Assembly (NCBI GenBank): GCA_963677175.2
Contig: CAXXES010000001.1
Coordinates: 1-64,000 of the forward strand
Direction of reading: 5' to 3'
Length of the DNA: 64,000 bases
Origin: Sunxiuqinia sp963677175
GTDB lineage: Bacteria; Bacteroidota; Bacteroidia; Bacteroidales; Prolixibacteraceae
The translations under genes were made by a program, and so were the position numbers. Below are positions 17,350 through 27,486 of this stretch, one piece after another. A model generated the notes under the pieces. The model was not told where the DNA came from. It saw nothing but the letters and a program-made list of their open reading frames with translations, and did not search any database. Each line of letters starts with the position of its first letter. Within the stretch, counting starts at the first letter, position 1.

Positions 17350-20172
17350 TTATTTGATAATTGAATTCACCTGCGATATGCTCAACTCAACAGTTGGATC
17401 AAATTGATCGCCAGCCATATAATTCAGAATGCTTTTTTTCAGTTGGATTGCTTCAGCCCGGTTGTCAAGATTATTGACCAAGTCCACACCACTGATAAAT
17501 AGGCTGCCTTTTCCAACTTTTGCTTCGAGCAGGAGTGCCAGTCTTCTGTTGGAAACCCAGTCGTCAATAATACGGACGACAGGCCTCAATTCAGGAGCGA
17601 ATGAATCAAGCTGAATGGCATCGGAATGGCTCATGGCATCCCACCACTGCCAGTTTGAGTGGTATTCAGTTGGGAATTCACTAAGAGCAGGATGGTCGGG
17701 ATTGCATAAAAGACCGAGTGTGTGCGGCTTCTGTCCGTTGGTCCACGCGGTGTCCCAGAAGATGCTGGAAAAACCGACACCAACATCGCCTCCCATATCC
17801 GAAGCAACTTTACCTTTTCCAAGACTTAACAGGACTTTTCCTCCATTTTCCAAAAACTTGATAGTCGACTGGTCAAGCTTCTCAACAACCAGAATACCTT
17901 GAGGAACTGTAACGTCTAATGCAGGATACACCCAAACATCCCAAGCGTTTTTAAATTCATTAATTGAAACTTCAAGGGTGAGCTTCCGGGGTTTGTCCTC
18001 CTTTTGAAATTGGTATACTGCTTTCCCCAATTTGATGGCATTGCCAAATGGAATATCCTGCTGTCCGAGTGTTCCCTCAGCGAGCGTTGTCTCGTTCTGG
18101 TAAATTTTCCATTGCGGATTAATCCCTTTCAAAGGTGATTCCCCGAAATGAGCGACCTCAATATTCGCGGTGAGTGTTTCGCCTTCCCTGAAAATTCGTT
18201 TGTCCAACCTGGCCAAAGGCACCGTTGAATTGCAAAAACGTCGGTACTCTTCAGGCGTGATATAGCCCTTCTCTTCCCAAAACGGATCGAGTACACCAAC
18301 CAATGCTGTTCCCTGCCCGGGAAAATCATGTAAATCGAGCAACTGAAAACCTCCGAAAGTCGGAGTCCTAAGGGCTGCTTCAATATCTGCTTTGTAACAA
18401 AGCGCCTGCAACTTGCCGGACGCCAAGAGAAAGCTATCCGCTAAATGCCCCATATGGTGCGCATTCAAACTTTCTTCAAACAATTCGAAGTTCTTGCCTT
18501 TCAAAACGCCGGTGTATTTTTTGATCTCCTTGAAATTGGGATAAACACACCACTGCCCAATTTCGTGACCGACAACAGGTATCCCGTCATCCGGAAGCCT
18601 GCTTCCCCAATCGTAGTCGGTTTGTGGCGGTTTAGAATTTATGATGCTGTTTAGCTCCTCTTCCCATCTCTGAATGCGAGGCTCGGATCTGCTGTGGAAT
18701 TGATTGGCTTGGATTGCCGGCCAACCTGCACCACCAGTATAAAGTCTGCGATTGTCATTTTCTTTCCAATAATCAACAAAGTCAGTGAGAAATTCAGTGT
18801 AATTAGGCCCGCCGGGTTCATTTCCATAGGCCATCATGACAAACGAGGGATGATTTCCGTAGGCTTTGACGATGCGTTCGCTTTCATCATAAATATACTG
18901 ATCGATGGGCAAACCGCTCCCGAGCTGTGTGCTTTGATTGGCCCATGATGAACATTCTACCTGAAGATAAACGCCCATTTCATCAGCTGCGACAAAGGCT
19001 ACTTCGGGCGGGCACCACGAGTGAAAACGAACGTGATTCAGCCCATGCGCTTGAACTGCTGTGAATACTTTCTCCCAACCACTAACATCGGTTGGCGGAT
19101 AACCGGTCAACGGAAAAATGGCACACTCCAATGTTCCGCGCAAAAAGATGGGGCGCCCATTGATTAACAAGCCTGATGTTTTAGCCGTAAAATCGCGGAA
19201 TCCGAAATCGACAGACTGCTGATCTTTCCCTGCATCGTATGCCATTTTTACAAAAAGCGTGTAAACATTTGGGTTGAATTCATCCCAGGTCAGGACATCG
19301 TTGCCCAGCGGATACTCCATTTGGATACTGCTTTCTCCCGGGGGAATTGAAAACTCAAACTGTTTCTTTACTGTTGTGTTGTCCGATTTCTTAAGCTTGG
19401 CTTCAACTTCAACGCTTACGTTTGTTTTTTCTGAAGAGGTATTGTCGACAACAGCTTTTATTTCAACCGTATTTGATTCAGTCCTTGGAAAAACCTGAAT
19501 ATCCTCAAAATAGATTTTGTCGGCACTTTGCAACGAAATATCTCCAACAATCCCATTCCAGTTCGATTGGGTATGGTCTGAAATACTATGCGAGTTTTCA
19601 CCAACATCAATGCCTTTGGTGCGGTTGTCCATGCAAATGGAAATCAGGTTTTCTCCCGTGTTAAGAAAGGATGTAACATCAAATTTATGTGGAGTTGCGA
19701 GGCTGTTTTGCATGCCCACCTTTTCACCATTGATCCAAACAGTCGATTCCCAATGTGGACGTTCAAGGTTAAGAAAGATATTTTTCCCTTTCCAGTCCTC
19801 CGGGATGCTCACTTTTTTCTGATACCAGGCAGCACCAGTATATTTTTTCAGCGGTTGCAGCCAAAACGGGAACCGGATATTTTCAGGGTTGTGGTAGAGC
19901 GCATAATTTGGATCATTGAACCATTCGGGGTTTTGAACCCCGCCAGTCCATTCTGTTTCCATGGTAATGTCGAACCCTTTATCATTTTCAACCATTGACC
20001 CGGGAAGGGTAACCCGTTCAGTAAGATTTTTAGAATACCATTGCTCTTTGATTCCAACATCAAGCGAATCGATCTTAAATTGCCATTCGCCACTCAGGTC
20101 CATCTTTTGTGATGGTTCCGGGCTACACGCCCAAACGGCCAGGATTAATACGAAAAATTGAATCGTTTTCAT
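17350..20172 (-). CDS. GH2-like glycoside hydrolase lipoprotein (paralogue 2)
   Basis: A 940-residue lipoprotein (lipobox LAVWAC at residues 12-17) with the same architecture as the gene at 11133-13976: an N-terminal sugar-binding domain, a GH2 barrel with MMAYGNEPGG and VVGHEIGQWCVYP carrying the candidate catalytic glutamates, and a C-terminal Rossmann-like domain (GGKVLLSLGKGKV). Long stretches such as FLRGTLECAIFPLTGYPPTD are nearly identical to the paralogue, so the pair arose by duplication, with the DUF5107 gene now between the copies. It is the second gene of the operon, 15 bp after the transporter stop. Confidence 0.82.
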   Translation of the reverse strand: MKTIQFFVLILAVWACSPEPSQKMDLSGEWQFKIDSLDVGIKEQWYSKNLTERVTLPGSMVENDKGFDITMETEWTGGVQNPEWFNDPNYALYHNPENIRFPFWLQPLKKYTGAAWYQKKVSIPEDWKGKNIFLNLERPHWESTVWINGEKVGMQNSLATPHKFDVTSFLNTGENLISICMDNRTKGIDVGENSHSISDHTQSNWNGIVGDISLQSADKIYFEDIQVFPRTESNTVEIKAVVDNTSSEKTNVSVEVEAKLKKSDNTTVKKQFEFSIPPGESSIQMEYPLGNDVLTWDEFNPNVYTLFVKMAYDAGKDQQSVDFGFRDFTAKTSGLLINGRPIFLRGTLECAIFPLTGYPPTDVSGWEKVFTAVQAHGLNHVRFHSWCPPEVAFVAADEMGVYLQVECSSWANQSTQLGSGLPIDQYIYDESERIVKAYGNHPSFVMMAYGNEPGGPNYTEFLTDFVDYWKENDNRRLYTGGAGWPAIQANQFHSRSEPRIQRWEEELNSIINSKPPQTDYDWGSRLPDDGIPVVGHEIGQWCVYPNFKEIKKYTGVLKGKNFELFEESLNAHHMGHLADSFLLASGKLQALCYKADIEAALRTPTFGGFQLLDLHDFPGQGTALVGVLDPFWEEKGYITPEEYRRFCNSTVPLARLDKRIFREGETLTANIEVAHFGESPLKGINPQWKIYQNETTLAEGTLGQQDIPFGNAIKLGKAVYQFQKEDKPRKLTLEVSINEFKNAWDVWVYPALDVTVPQGILVVEKLDQSTIKFLENGGKVLLSLGKGKVASDMGGDVGVGFSSIFWDTAWTNGQKPHTLGLLCNPDHPALSEFPTEYHSNWQWWDAMSHSDAIQLDSFAPELRPVVRIIDDWVSNRRLALLLEAKVGKGSLFISGVDLVNNLDNRAEAIQLKKSILNYMAGDQFDPTVELSISQVNSIIK

Positions 20173-20187
20173 TGAATTTTGTTTTAG

Positions 20188-21573
20188 TTAGTTTATAATT
20201 TCGTGTTCGATTTCTTCCAAAGATTTTCCTTTGGTCTCAGGTAATTTTTTATAGATGAAGACCAGTCCGCCCAAACAGATCAATCCGTAGAGCCAGAAGG
20301 TACCCGATGCACCAAACGCATTGTTTAGCAGCGGAAAGGTGTAAGTCAGGAGGAAGCTGGCCAGCCAAAGCGAAACGGTAGCAACAGCCATAGCCGCTCC
20401 ACGGATGCGGTTGGGAAAAATTTCGGAGAGTACCACCCAGGTAACCGGGGCGAGTGACATGGCGTAACAGGCAATAGCCAGAACAACCAGAAAAAGAAGA
20501 ATTCCGCCGGAAATATGGAAATAATAGGCAGCGCCCATTAAGGCGTAAATGCCGGCTAAGCCACCGGCGCCCATGATCATCAAAGCTCTTCGTCCTAATT
20601 TGTCGACGGTGTAAATGGCAACAAAAGTAAACACCAGGTTCACGCTGCCGGTAACCACAATATTGAAAAGGATATCGGAAACCCCATAGCCGGCGGCCTC
20701 AAAAACCTCTTCGGCATAGTTAAAGATCACATTGATACCACACCATTGCTGAAATGCAGCAATGACGATTCCAATGAGCAGCACTTTTTTGATGCCCGGC
20801 TCAAACAGTTGCCGATAATTTACTTTTCCGGTTTCATTGTCCAGCGTTTCCCGGATATTGGCATATTCTTTATGTGCATAGCCGGCTCCACCAATGCGGG
20901 CCAAAATGCGTTCAACCTTGGCCTCTTTTCCGTTCTTGGCCAACCAACGTGGACTTTCAGGGACAAAGAACATCAGGATGAAAAATAAACCGGCCGGTAT
21001 CGTTTCGGCCCAAAACATCCAGCGCCAAGCCATTTGCCCATTCCACGATGCCAAAATTTCGCCATCGGTTGCTCCCGGAACAACAGGCTCGGCGATTTGC
21101 CAGTTGGCCAGTTGTGCCAGCAGAATGCCAACCACAATGGTGAGCTGATTGAGCGAGACAAACTTTCCACGCACAGCGGCCGGCGCCACTTCGGCGATGT
21201 ACATGGGCGAAAGATTCGAAGCCAAACCAATTCCAATACCTCCCAGGATGCGGTAGATGATGAAGACATAATATTGATTGGAAGCCCCGGTTCCAATAGC
21301 CGAAAGGGTAAACAAAAAAGCGGAGAAGATCAGTAGCTTTTTCCGTCCGTAGCGATCGGAAAACATCCCGGAGGCAATTGCCCCCAACAGGCACCCGAGC
21401 AAGGCGCTACTCATGGCCCAGCCTTGTAAGTTGGGCGATTGTGCGATATCGAAAAACTTCTCGTAAAAGGGTTTTGCACCGCCAATCACGACCCAATCGT
21501 AGCCAAACAATAAGCCTCCCAAGGCAGATACCATCGATATCGCAAAGATGTATTTCGTGTTTAGTTTCCTCAT
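20188..21573 (-). CDS. MFS sugar:proton symporter, sugar porter (SP) family; first gene of operon
   Basis: A 461-residue inner-membrane transporter with 12 predicted helices. Sugar-porter signatures are all present: GGLLFGYDWVVIGGA in helix 1, SDRYGRKKLL in loop 2-3, the GGIGIGLASNLSPMYIAEVAPA region, PESPRWLAKNGK before the central loop, VDKLGRRALM in loop 8-9 and the C-terminal PETKGKSLEEIE. Related proteins import xylose, galactose, arabinose or glucose with protons. As first gene of the minus-strand operon it implies import of a mono- or small saccharide released outside by the lipoprotein and GH35 enzymes; no SusC/SusD pair is present. An IS630 copy lies about 130 bp upstream. Confidence 0.88.
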   Translation of the reverse strand: MRKLNTKYIFAISMVSALGGLLFGYDWVVIGGAKPFYEKFFDIAQSPNLQGWAMSSALLGCLLGAIASGMFSDRYGRKKLLIFSAFLFTLSAIGTGASNQYYVFIIYRILGGIGIGLASNLSPMYIAEVAPAAVRGKFVSLNQLTIVVGILLAQLANWQIAEPVVPGATDGEILASWNGQMAWRWMFWAETIPAGLFFILMFFVPESPRWLAKNGKEAKVERILARIGGAGYAHKEYANIRETLDNETGKVNYRQLFEPGIKKVLLIGIVIAAFQQWCGINVIFNYAEEVFEAAGYGVSDILFNIVVTGSVNLVFTFVAIYTVDKLGRRALMIMGAGGLAGIYALMGAAYYFHISGGILLFLVVLAIACYAMSLAPVTWVVLSEIFPNRIRGAAMAVATVSLWLASFLLTYTFPLLNNAFGASGTFWLYGLICLGGLVFIYKKLPETKGKSLEEIEHEIIN

Positions 21574-21704
21574 TTTAGTTTTGTTGATTTTTGCTGGTTA
21601 TTCTATCAAAATAGGTTCACCCAAGTTAATGATTCTAACGTTTCCCGTCATCCATCGTTTACAAAGAAAAGCAAGCGGTCAGATTCTAAGTATTAAGAAT
21701 GATA

Positions 21705-22740
21705 TAATGTCGTATTTTATAGGTTTAATGCAATAAAATAGCTATATTTATCTCATTATGAGATGTGTATCACTAAAAAAAGAAGAGATAGAAGCACTCA
21801 AGAAGCTTCAAAAGAACAGTACTGATAATACGGTCAGGAAACGCAGCCATTGTCTGCTTTTATCCCATCAAAGACGAACGATCACTGATCTTTCGGGCAT
21901 TTTTGATGTAAACAGAAGAACCATCGAACGTTGGCTTGACAGCTGGGCGAAAAACGGTCTCGACTCTCTTCCCATCCAACCCGGACGAGGAGTTAAGACC
22001 CGGCTAAAAGGCCTTGAGCCAGAGGTTGAGAAGCAATTAAAAGAACACAACCGTAACTTAAAAAATGTATTGGCCTATCTTGAGGAACAGCACAATATCG
22101 TAATCTGCAAAAAGACTTTGCAGAATTTTTTAAAAGATACTGGGCTATATCTGGAAGAGGGCCCGGCTGTCGCTAAAAAGCAAACGCAACCAAAATGACT
22201 TTGAACTTAAACAGCAACAAATAGAAAGCCTTAAAGAATTGGAAGATAGCGGTTACATAGATCTTTATTTTGGCGATGAAAGTCATTTTGGACTTACACC
22301 AAATGTGCCATACGCATGGCAAACAAAAGAAAACCCGATATTATTACCCGCTTCCAAAGGAAAGTTCCTAAATGTTGTGGGCTTGATGAACCGCAAAAAC
22401 AAACTGTTTTTTGAAGTGAACGAAACGACATTCAATTCTGATAAGCTCATCGGTTTTATGGATAAGTTTATGGGGCAAATAGTTAAAAGGACTGTTGTCA
22501 TACTTGATAATTCACCGATCCATAAATCTAAAAAGTTCATGGCAAAAATTGAAGAGTGGAGAAAAAATGATCTATTGATTTATTTCCTCCCTCCATATTC
22601 GCCGGAATTGAACCTGATAGAAATCCTGTGGCGGAGAATCAAATATCAATGGTTGCCTTTTGAAGCTTATCTCAGTTTTCAGAATCTCAAAGAACGCTTG
22701 TCGTACGTTTTGAATAATTTTGGTCTCAAATACGACATTA
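21705..22740 (+). mobile_element. IS630 family insertion sequence with terminal inverted repeats
   Basis: TAATGTCGTATTT at 21705-21717 is matched in inverse orientation by AAATACGACATTA at 22728-22740. The outermost TA at both ends fits the TA target duplication made by IS630/Tc1-type transposases, so the element proper would be 21707-22738 (about 1.03 kb). The right repeat lies within the last codons of the transposase frame. The insertion is just upstream of the minus-strand sugar operon. Confidence 0.75.
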
Positions 22741-22748
22741 AATTTTAA
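21758..22748 (+). pseudogene. IS630 family transposase, two frames
   Basis: The first frame (21758-22198) encodes the HTH domain (TDLSGIFDVNRRTIERWLDSW). The second frame (from about 22152) encodes WKRARLSLKSKRN and then the DDE domain, with GDESHFGL (first Asp), VVILDNSPIH (second Asp) and PPYSPELNLIEILW (Glu). The two frames join at about 22148-22152, where removal of one base (the C at 22151) gives FLKDTGLY-WKRARLSLK. This is a +1 displacement. IS630 relatives are sometimes expressed by frameshifting, but the site is not an obvious slippery run, so simple inactivation is equally likely. Confidence 0.8.
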
Positions 22749-22759
22749 TCGTTACTTAT

Positions 22760-22811
22760 AAATAGACAATCAGGCTATTTATTGGACAATCCGATTATTC
22801 GTCTATTTTGG
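22760..22811 (+). repeat. Direct repeat copy A upstream of hrpB
   Basis: The core ATTGGACAATCCGATTATT at 22781-22799 followed by nGnCTATTTT recurs at 26129-26157, on the same strand, beyond the DUF2293 gene. The two copies also share an ATAGAC motif about 20 bp upstream of the core. In copy A the outer ATAGAC (22763-22768) and GTCTAT (22801-22806) form an inverted repeat. The pair brackets hrpB and its neighbour. Confidence 0.6.
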
Positions 22812-22816
22812 ACTCA

Positions 22817-22845
22817 GTTGAAATCAAACAGATTTTCTATTTTTG
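22817..22845 (+). promoter_or_regulatory. Probable hrpB promoter
   Basis: GTTG at 22817-22820, 17 bases, then TATTTTTG at 22838-22845, which matches the TAnnTTTG -7 box. Transcription would begin near 22852. This makes the TTG at 22843 too early for a start codon and favours the TTG at 22870. Confidence 0.55.
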
Positions 22846-22869
22846 TACGCTCATTTGAAATCCATCGCT

Positions 22870-25350
22870 TTGACAATCCAATTTCAAACTATTGATCTTC
22901 CAGTAGCTGCTATTCTAAACGAAGTTCAGGAGAAATTGCAAGAAGCGGGCACTTTGGTCGTCCACGCTCCTCCGGGTGCCGGAAAAAGCACGCTTATTCC
23001 GCTGGCTTTGCTGCAACATGCAGAATTCGACAACAAGAAAATCATCGTACTGGAGCCGAGGCGGCTAGCAGCAAGAGGGATTGCCGAACGCATGGCTTCG
23101 CTACTCAACCAAAATGTTGGCGAGACCGTAGGTTATCGTATCCGTTTCGAAAATCGCATCAGTGCCAAAACCTGGATTGAGGTTGTAACCGAAGGAATTC
23201 TGACCCGGATGTTGCAATCCGACAATTCACTGGAAGGTGTTGGAACCGTTATCTTCGATGAGTTTCACGAGCGAAGCATTCATGCTGATTTGGCCCTGGC
23301 GCTTTGCCGGGAGGTTCAGCAAGTTCTTCGACCGGATTTGCGCATCGTCATCATGTCGGCAACCCTGAATCTGCCTCAGTTAACCCAGCTGCTTAAGGCC
23401 CCGGTGGTACAGTGCTCGGGGCGACGCTATCCTGTTGACTTGGTTTATTCAGGCGAAAATGATCTTCGACTGATTGCTGAACTAACCGCTCAGGTCGTTC
23501 TTCGGGCCATCAAGGAAAAGCAGGGTGACGTGCTGGTATTTTTACCTGGCGAAGGGGAGATCAGGAAATGTGAGCGTTTGCTACGAAACGAACAACTGGC
23601 TATTGAAGTTCATCCGTTATATGGTTTACTACCCAAACAGAAACAACTGGCCGCCATTTTTCCAAACCGGAATGGAAAGCGGAAGGTTATTCTTGCAACT
23701 TCAATAGCTGAAACGAGCTTGACAATTGAAGGTGTGCAGGTGGTGGTCGATTCTGGTTATGCCCGGTTTTCCCGCTTCAACCCCAAAACCGGTTTGTCAC
23801 AGCTTGAAACGATTCAGCTTTCGAAAGACTCCGCTGATCAACGTGCTGGGCGTGCCGGAAGACTTGGCCCCGGGACATGTTACCGAATGTGGACCAAGGC
23901 CACGCAAGACCAGCTCGCAGAGCACCGAACCCCGGAAATATTGGAGGCTGATTTAGCCAGCTTGGTCCTGGATTTGGCTCAATGGGGCATCACAGATCCG
24001 GAGGAGCTCAACTGGTTAAACCCGCCCCCCAAAGGTGCCGTCAATCAAGCAACAACACTGCTGCACGAACTCGAAGCGCTTGAGGACGGTCGAATTACAG
24101 CTTTAGGGAAGGAACTCAATCGTTTGCCTTGTCATCCCCGGATTGCGCACATGTTGGTCATGGCCAAACAGAACGGCAATGTGTCCCTGGCAACGGACCT
24201 GGCCGCCATGCTGGAAGAACGTGATCCGTTGGGGCGGGAGGCCGGAATTGATATTAACCTTCGCATGGAGGCACTGCGGACGCAGCGCGCTTCGGGTCGG
24301 ATCAGCAAAAAGATGAAGCGTATTGAGAAAATAGCAGAATCTTACCGAAACATTGTTGGCTGCGAACCCTGCAACGACACGGTCAATCCTTACGAAACAG
24401 GCCTGCTGCTGGTCTATGCTCACCCTGAACGCATTGCTTTTGCCCGTCCCGGCAACAACGCGCAATTTCAGTTATCAAACGGTAGTATTGCCATGGCCGG
24501 ACATAAAGACGACCTTGCCCACGAAGCCTGGTTGGCTGTTGCCCACCTCAACGCGCGGCAAGGCATTGGCTCTATTTTCCTGGCTTCTCCTCTCAATCCG
24601 ACTGATTTAGCTCCGTTGGTGAAAGAGCGTGAAGTGATAGCCTGGGACAGCAAAAAAGGCGGTTTGATCGCAAGCAAAGAACTGCGGATTGGCGGCATCA
24701 TTCTGTAGTCAAAACCATTAGCAAATCCCAATAATGAGCAGGTCCTTAACGTAATTTCAGAGGTGATCAGCCGGGAAGGCGGACATTTGCTAAACTTCCA
24801 CGATGGAGTGGTCCAATGGCAAAACCGGGTGCTTAGTTTGCGACATTGGAATCCAGACGATCAATGGCCGGATGTTTCGACGGAAAACTTACTGCAAACC
24901 AATAAGGATTGGTTAACGCCTTATCTTCAGAACGTTCGAAAAACAGAAGACCTTAAGAAGATTGATCTTGAAAATGCGCTCCATTATCATCTCAGCGTCG
25001 AGCAGCAACAAATGCTTGATCGGCTGGCTCCACAAAAGCTTCAAGTTCCCAGTGGATCAGCCATTAAACTGATTTATCAGGCGAATGGCGAAGCGCCGGT
25101 GCTTGCGGTTCGCATGCAGGAAATATTTGGGATGGATGATTCTCCAACAATTAACAATGGCCGGACGAATGTTTTGTTGCACCTGCTTTCTCCGGGCTTC
25201 AAACCGGTTCAAATCACTTCGGATTTAAAAAGTTTTTGGAATAACGCTTACTTCGAAGTGAAAAAGGAGCTTAAAAGACGCTATCCCAAGCACGCCTGGC
25301 CCGATGATCCATGGACCGCCGAAGCCTTACGCGGCATCAAACGAAAGTAA
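22870..25350 (+). pseudogene. hrpB: ATP-dependent helicase HrpB, interrupted by an in-frame TAG
   Basis: A DEAH-box RNA helicase-like protein, about 826 residues if read through. Motifs in order are APPGAGKST (Walker A), LEPRRLAARG (Ia), DEFHERS (DEFH box), MSATL (III), LATSIAETSLTI (V) and QRAGRAGR (VI). The HrpB C-terminal domain runs to the end (RRYPKHAWPDDPW). The frame is uninterrupted except for a TAG at 24706-24708, between GGIIL and SKPLANPN. Relatives have Gln at this place, so one CAG-to-TAG transition explains it. No ATG exists near the start; TTG at 22870 (MTIQFQTIDLPV) fits the promoter and family length. The truncated product would keep the helicase core but lose the C-terminal domain. 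Confidence 0.88.
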
Positions 25351-25361
25351 ATGATTGACCA

Positions 25362-26039
25362 ATGGCAAATATAAGCATCGTGAGTCCGGGAAAAAGCGGA
25401 CAATTAATTAATGAGTATGGCGAACAGGTTGTTCCACCCGAGGGTTGGCGCTTTTTGCCGGCAGGCGATGCAGACATTACCCGAAGAGTAACCGCGCAGG
25501 GAAATTATTGGCGCGTTCAGTATAAAAAGGGACGGAAGACCATATCAAAAGGCGTTTGGGCTCCGGCCCACACCATTGCCATGGCACAACAGGAGCTTGC
25601 TGCCATGCGGGAAACCGAAAGCTACCAGAAGAAACGGGCAAGCGACATCCAACGACGCGAGAAGAAACAACAATTGTATGCCGAAGAGTTTTTGCAAGCC
25701 GTGATCAGTTACCTGAACTTCCATGTCGCATATCATTCAATTGCGGAACAAATGGCCCGGACAATTACGCAACATGCCATTCCGGTGGGAAGTGAGATCG
25801 TTGCCCGCACTCAACTTATTCCGTTGCAGGAGCGAGCTGCCAAGGCAGTTATTGCCTGGATGCGCCACCAAACCACCGCATATGACAAGATGAAAATCGC
25901 ACGCATCAAAGGAGAACGAAGGGCTGTCAGGCGAGAACTGGCTCAGCAATCGCTTCGCTTATTGATCCCTTACCGGAAAGGAGAACCTATCGCCTCCGAT
26001 TGTCCGTTGATGAAAACCATTCAGAAACAAAAAGTTTGA
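25362..26039 (+). CDS. DUF2293 domain-containing protein
   Basis: A 225-residue protein starting 11 bp after the hrpB stop and surely cotranscribed. The C-terminal part, AVIAWMRHQTTAYDKMK followed by a basic region (IKGERRAVRRELAQQSLRLL), matches what I know as DUF2293, a domain with conserved HQxTxYD. The middle is rich in Lys/Arg/Glu and probably helical. No signal peptide. Its basic character suggests nucleic-acid binding, which would suit a helicase partner, but this is inference. Confidence 0.7.
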   Translation: MANISIVSPGKSGQLINEYGEQVVPPEGWRFLPAGDADITRRVTAQGNYWRVQYKKGRKTISKGVWAPAHTIAMAQQELAAMRETESYQKKRASDIQRREKKQQLYAEEFLQAVISYLNFHVAYHSIAEQMARTITQHAIPVGSEIVARTQLIPLQERAAKAVIAWMRHQTTAYDKMKIARIKGERRAVRRELAQQSLRLLIPYRKGEPIASDCPLMKTIQKQKV

Positions 26040-26353
26040 ACCGATAGGCTATACAGAAAAGCTTAAAAAAGCAGAAGCCCTTTCTCCCGTAGCAATTGGA
26101 AAATATAGACGAGGCAATTATCCTATTCATTGGACAATCCGATTATTTGCCTATTTTTAATCACGAAAGTGATATCCAACGAAGAAGAGCAAAGCGAAAG
26201 GCAATAAATACTTGATATTGAAACTTTAAATGAAAAATGTAGTCTGTAATCATCCGAAATGTCAAGGTGCTGTCACAAGAGTAAAGAATAAATAAGCACC
26301 ATTTAATAGACGAAACGATTGTGAAGTAGATTCTGTGTTAAAAATTTTAAACC
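26040..26353. other. Intergenic region containing direct repeat copy B
   Basis: The stretch between the DUF2293 gene and the AraC-like pseudogene contains the second copy of the repeat described at 22760 (ATAGAC at 26105-26110, core at 26129-26147, CTATTTT to 26157). The rest is AT-rich with no recognisable gene. The promoter of the regulator should lie here but was not identified. Confidence 0.55.
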
Positions 26354-27278
26354 TTGAAAATATCGACCAAAACCATAGCGCCCATTGATGGAAAAACGGA
26401 TAGTTTTTTTGGTGACCGGAGTGTTGTCATGACCAGGAAACAACTTAAATCGATTAAAAATAATCCGTTGATCGGTGGCCTTTATATTAGTGACATTGGG
26501 TTTTATCCTCATGCCCGGACACATTATCGCAAAAGAAAAGCAGGAATAAATGAAAATATTCTCATCTATTGCATCGATGGTGCTGGCTCAATACAAATTG
26601 GGACTAACATCTATCAGCTCCAAGCCAATCACTACTTGGTCATTCCGGCAAATGAAGCACATGCTTATTGGGCTTCAGAGCGCTTTCCTTGGTCGATCTA
26701 CTGGATCCATTTTGGAGGTGAGCGGAGTTCCCCTTTTCAACGAATTCTTTGGCAAAATAATACCGATTGAGCAGTCCTACAAATCCCGGATTGACGATCG
26801 CATCAACTTGTTCAACGAACTTTTGAGCGCGCTCGAATCGGGCTTTTCAACACAAAACCTGAACTACGCCAATCTGTGTTTAAACAACCTGCTGGCTTCA
26901 TTTTTCTTTGTCGATACTTTTAGGGCGGTTAAGGGCCAAAAAAGTTCTGATCCTGTGGATCAAGCGATTTTGTTTATGCAGAAGAACATCAATAGAAACC
27001 TTAAAATAAACGACCTATCCAAGCATGTTAACCTATCTGAATCTCATCTCTCAAAAATTTTCAGAAACAAAACAGGATCTTCTCCCCTGGATTATTTTAT
27101 TAACCTAAAAATGCAGGAAGCCATACGCCTGTTAACCAACCAATCGCTAAAGATAAAAGAAGTCGCCTATCGATTAGGTTACAATGATCCTTATTATTTC
27201 ACCAGAATCTTCACCAAACATATTGAGTCCAGTCCTGCCTCCTTTGTGAAAGTCAGCAAGCGAACAAATAACAGGTAA
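26354..27278 (+). pseudogene. AraC family transcriptional regulator, frameshifted
   Basis: The N-terminal cupin-like sensor domain (GAGSIQIGTNIYQLQANHYLVIPANEAHAYW) is in one frame. The C-terminal double HTH domain is in the next frame: LKINDLSKHVNLSESHLSKIF, then LKIKEVAYRLGYNDPYYFTRIF. Removing one C from the CCCC run at 26730-26733 joins the frames as ERSSLFNEFFGKIIPIEQ, which fits the family. AraC proteins of this kind typically activate carbohydrate operons in Bacteroidota, and the nearest candidate is the GH2/GH35 operon about 5 kb upstream. If the frameshift is real the sensor and DNA-binding halves are uncoupled. Confidence 0.82.
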
Positions 27279-27486
27279 ATTTTTTAAAAAAATGAAGTGT
27301 TTGGATGAGAAACCGCTTTATCGGCATATCCTTCAATACACCTGTCCCGAGGTGGTTGGAGGAAGCTTCCGGTTGATAAAAGAACGATTCCTGCAGATTC
27401 GTAAGGCAGATCGCCCGGGATTCATCGACGGAAAGTGGTCGGCAACAAAGGAGACGTAGTAGGCGACATCCGAAAGATAGCCGAGG

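Noticed and set aside
27292..27459. 55-codon ORF (MKCLDEKPLYRHILQ...) after the AraC pseudogene
   Set aside because: It starts at an ATG, but I recognise no family, it ends in consecutive TAG codons at the 21-bp repeats and it lies among remnants. It cannot be supported as a gene.
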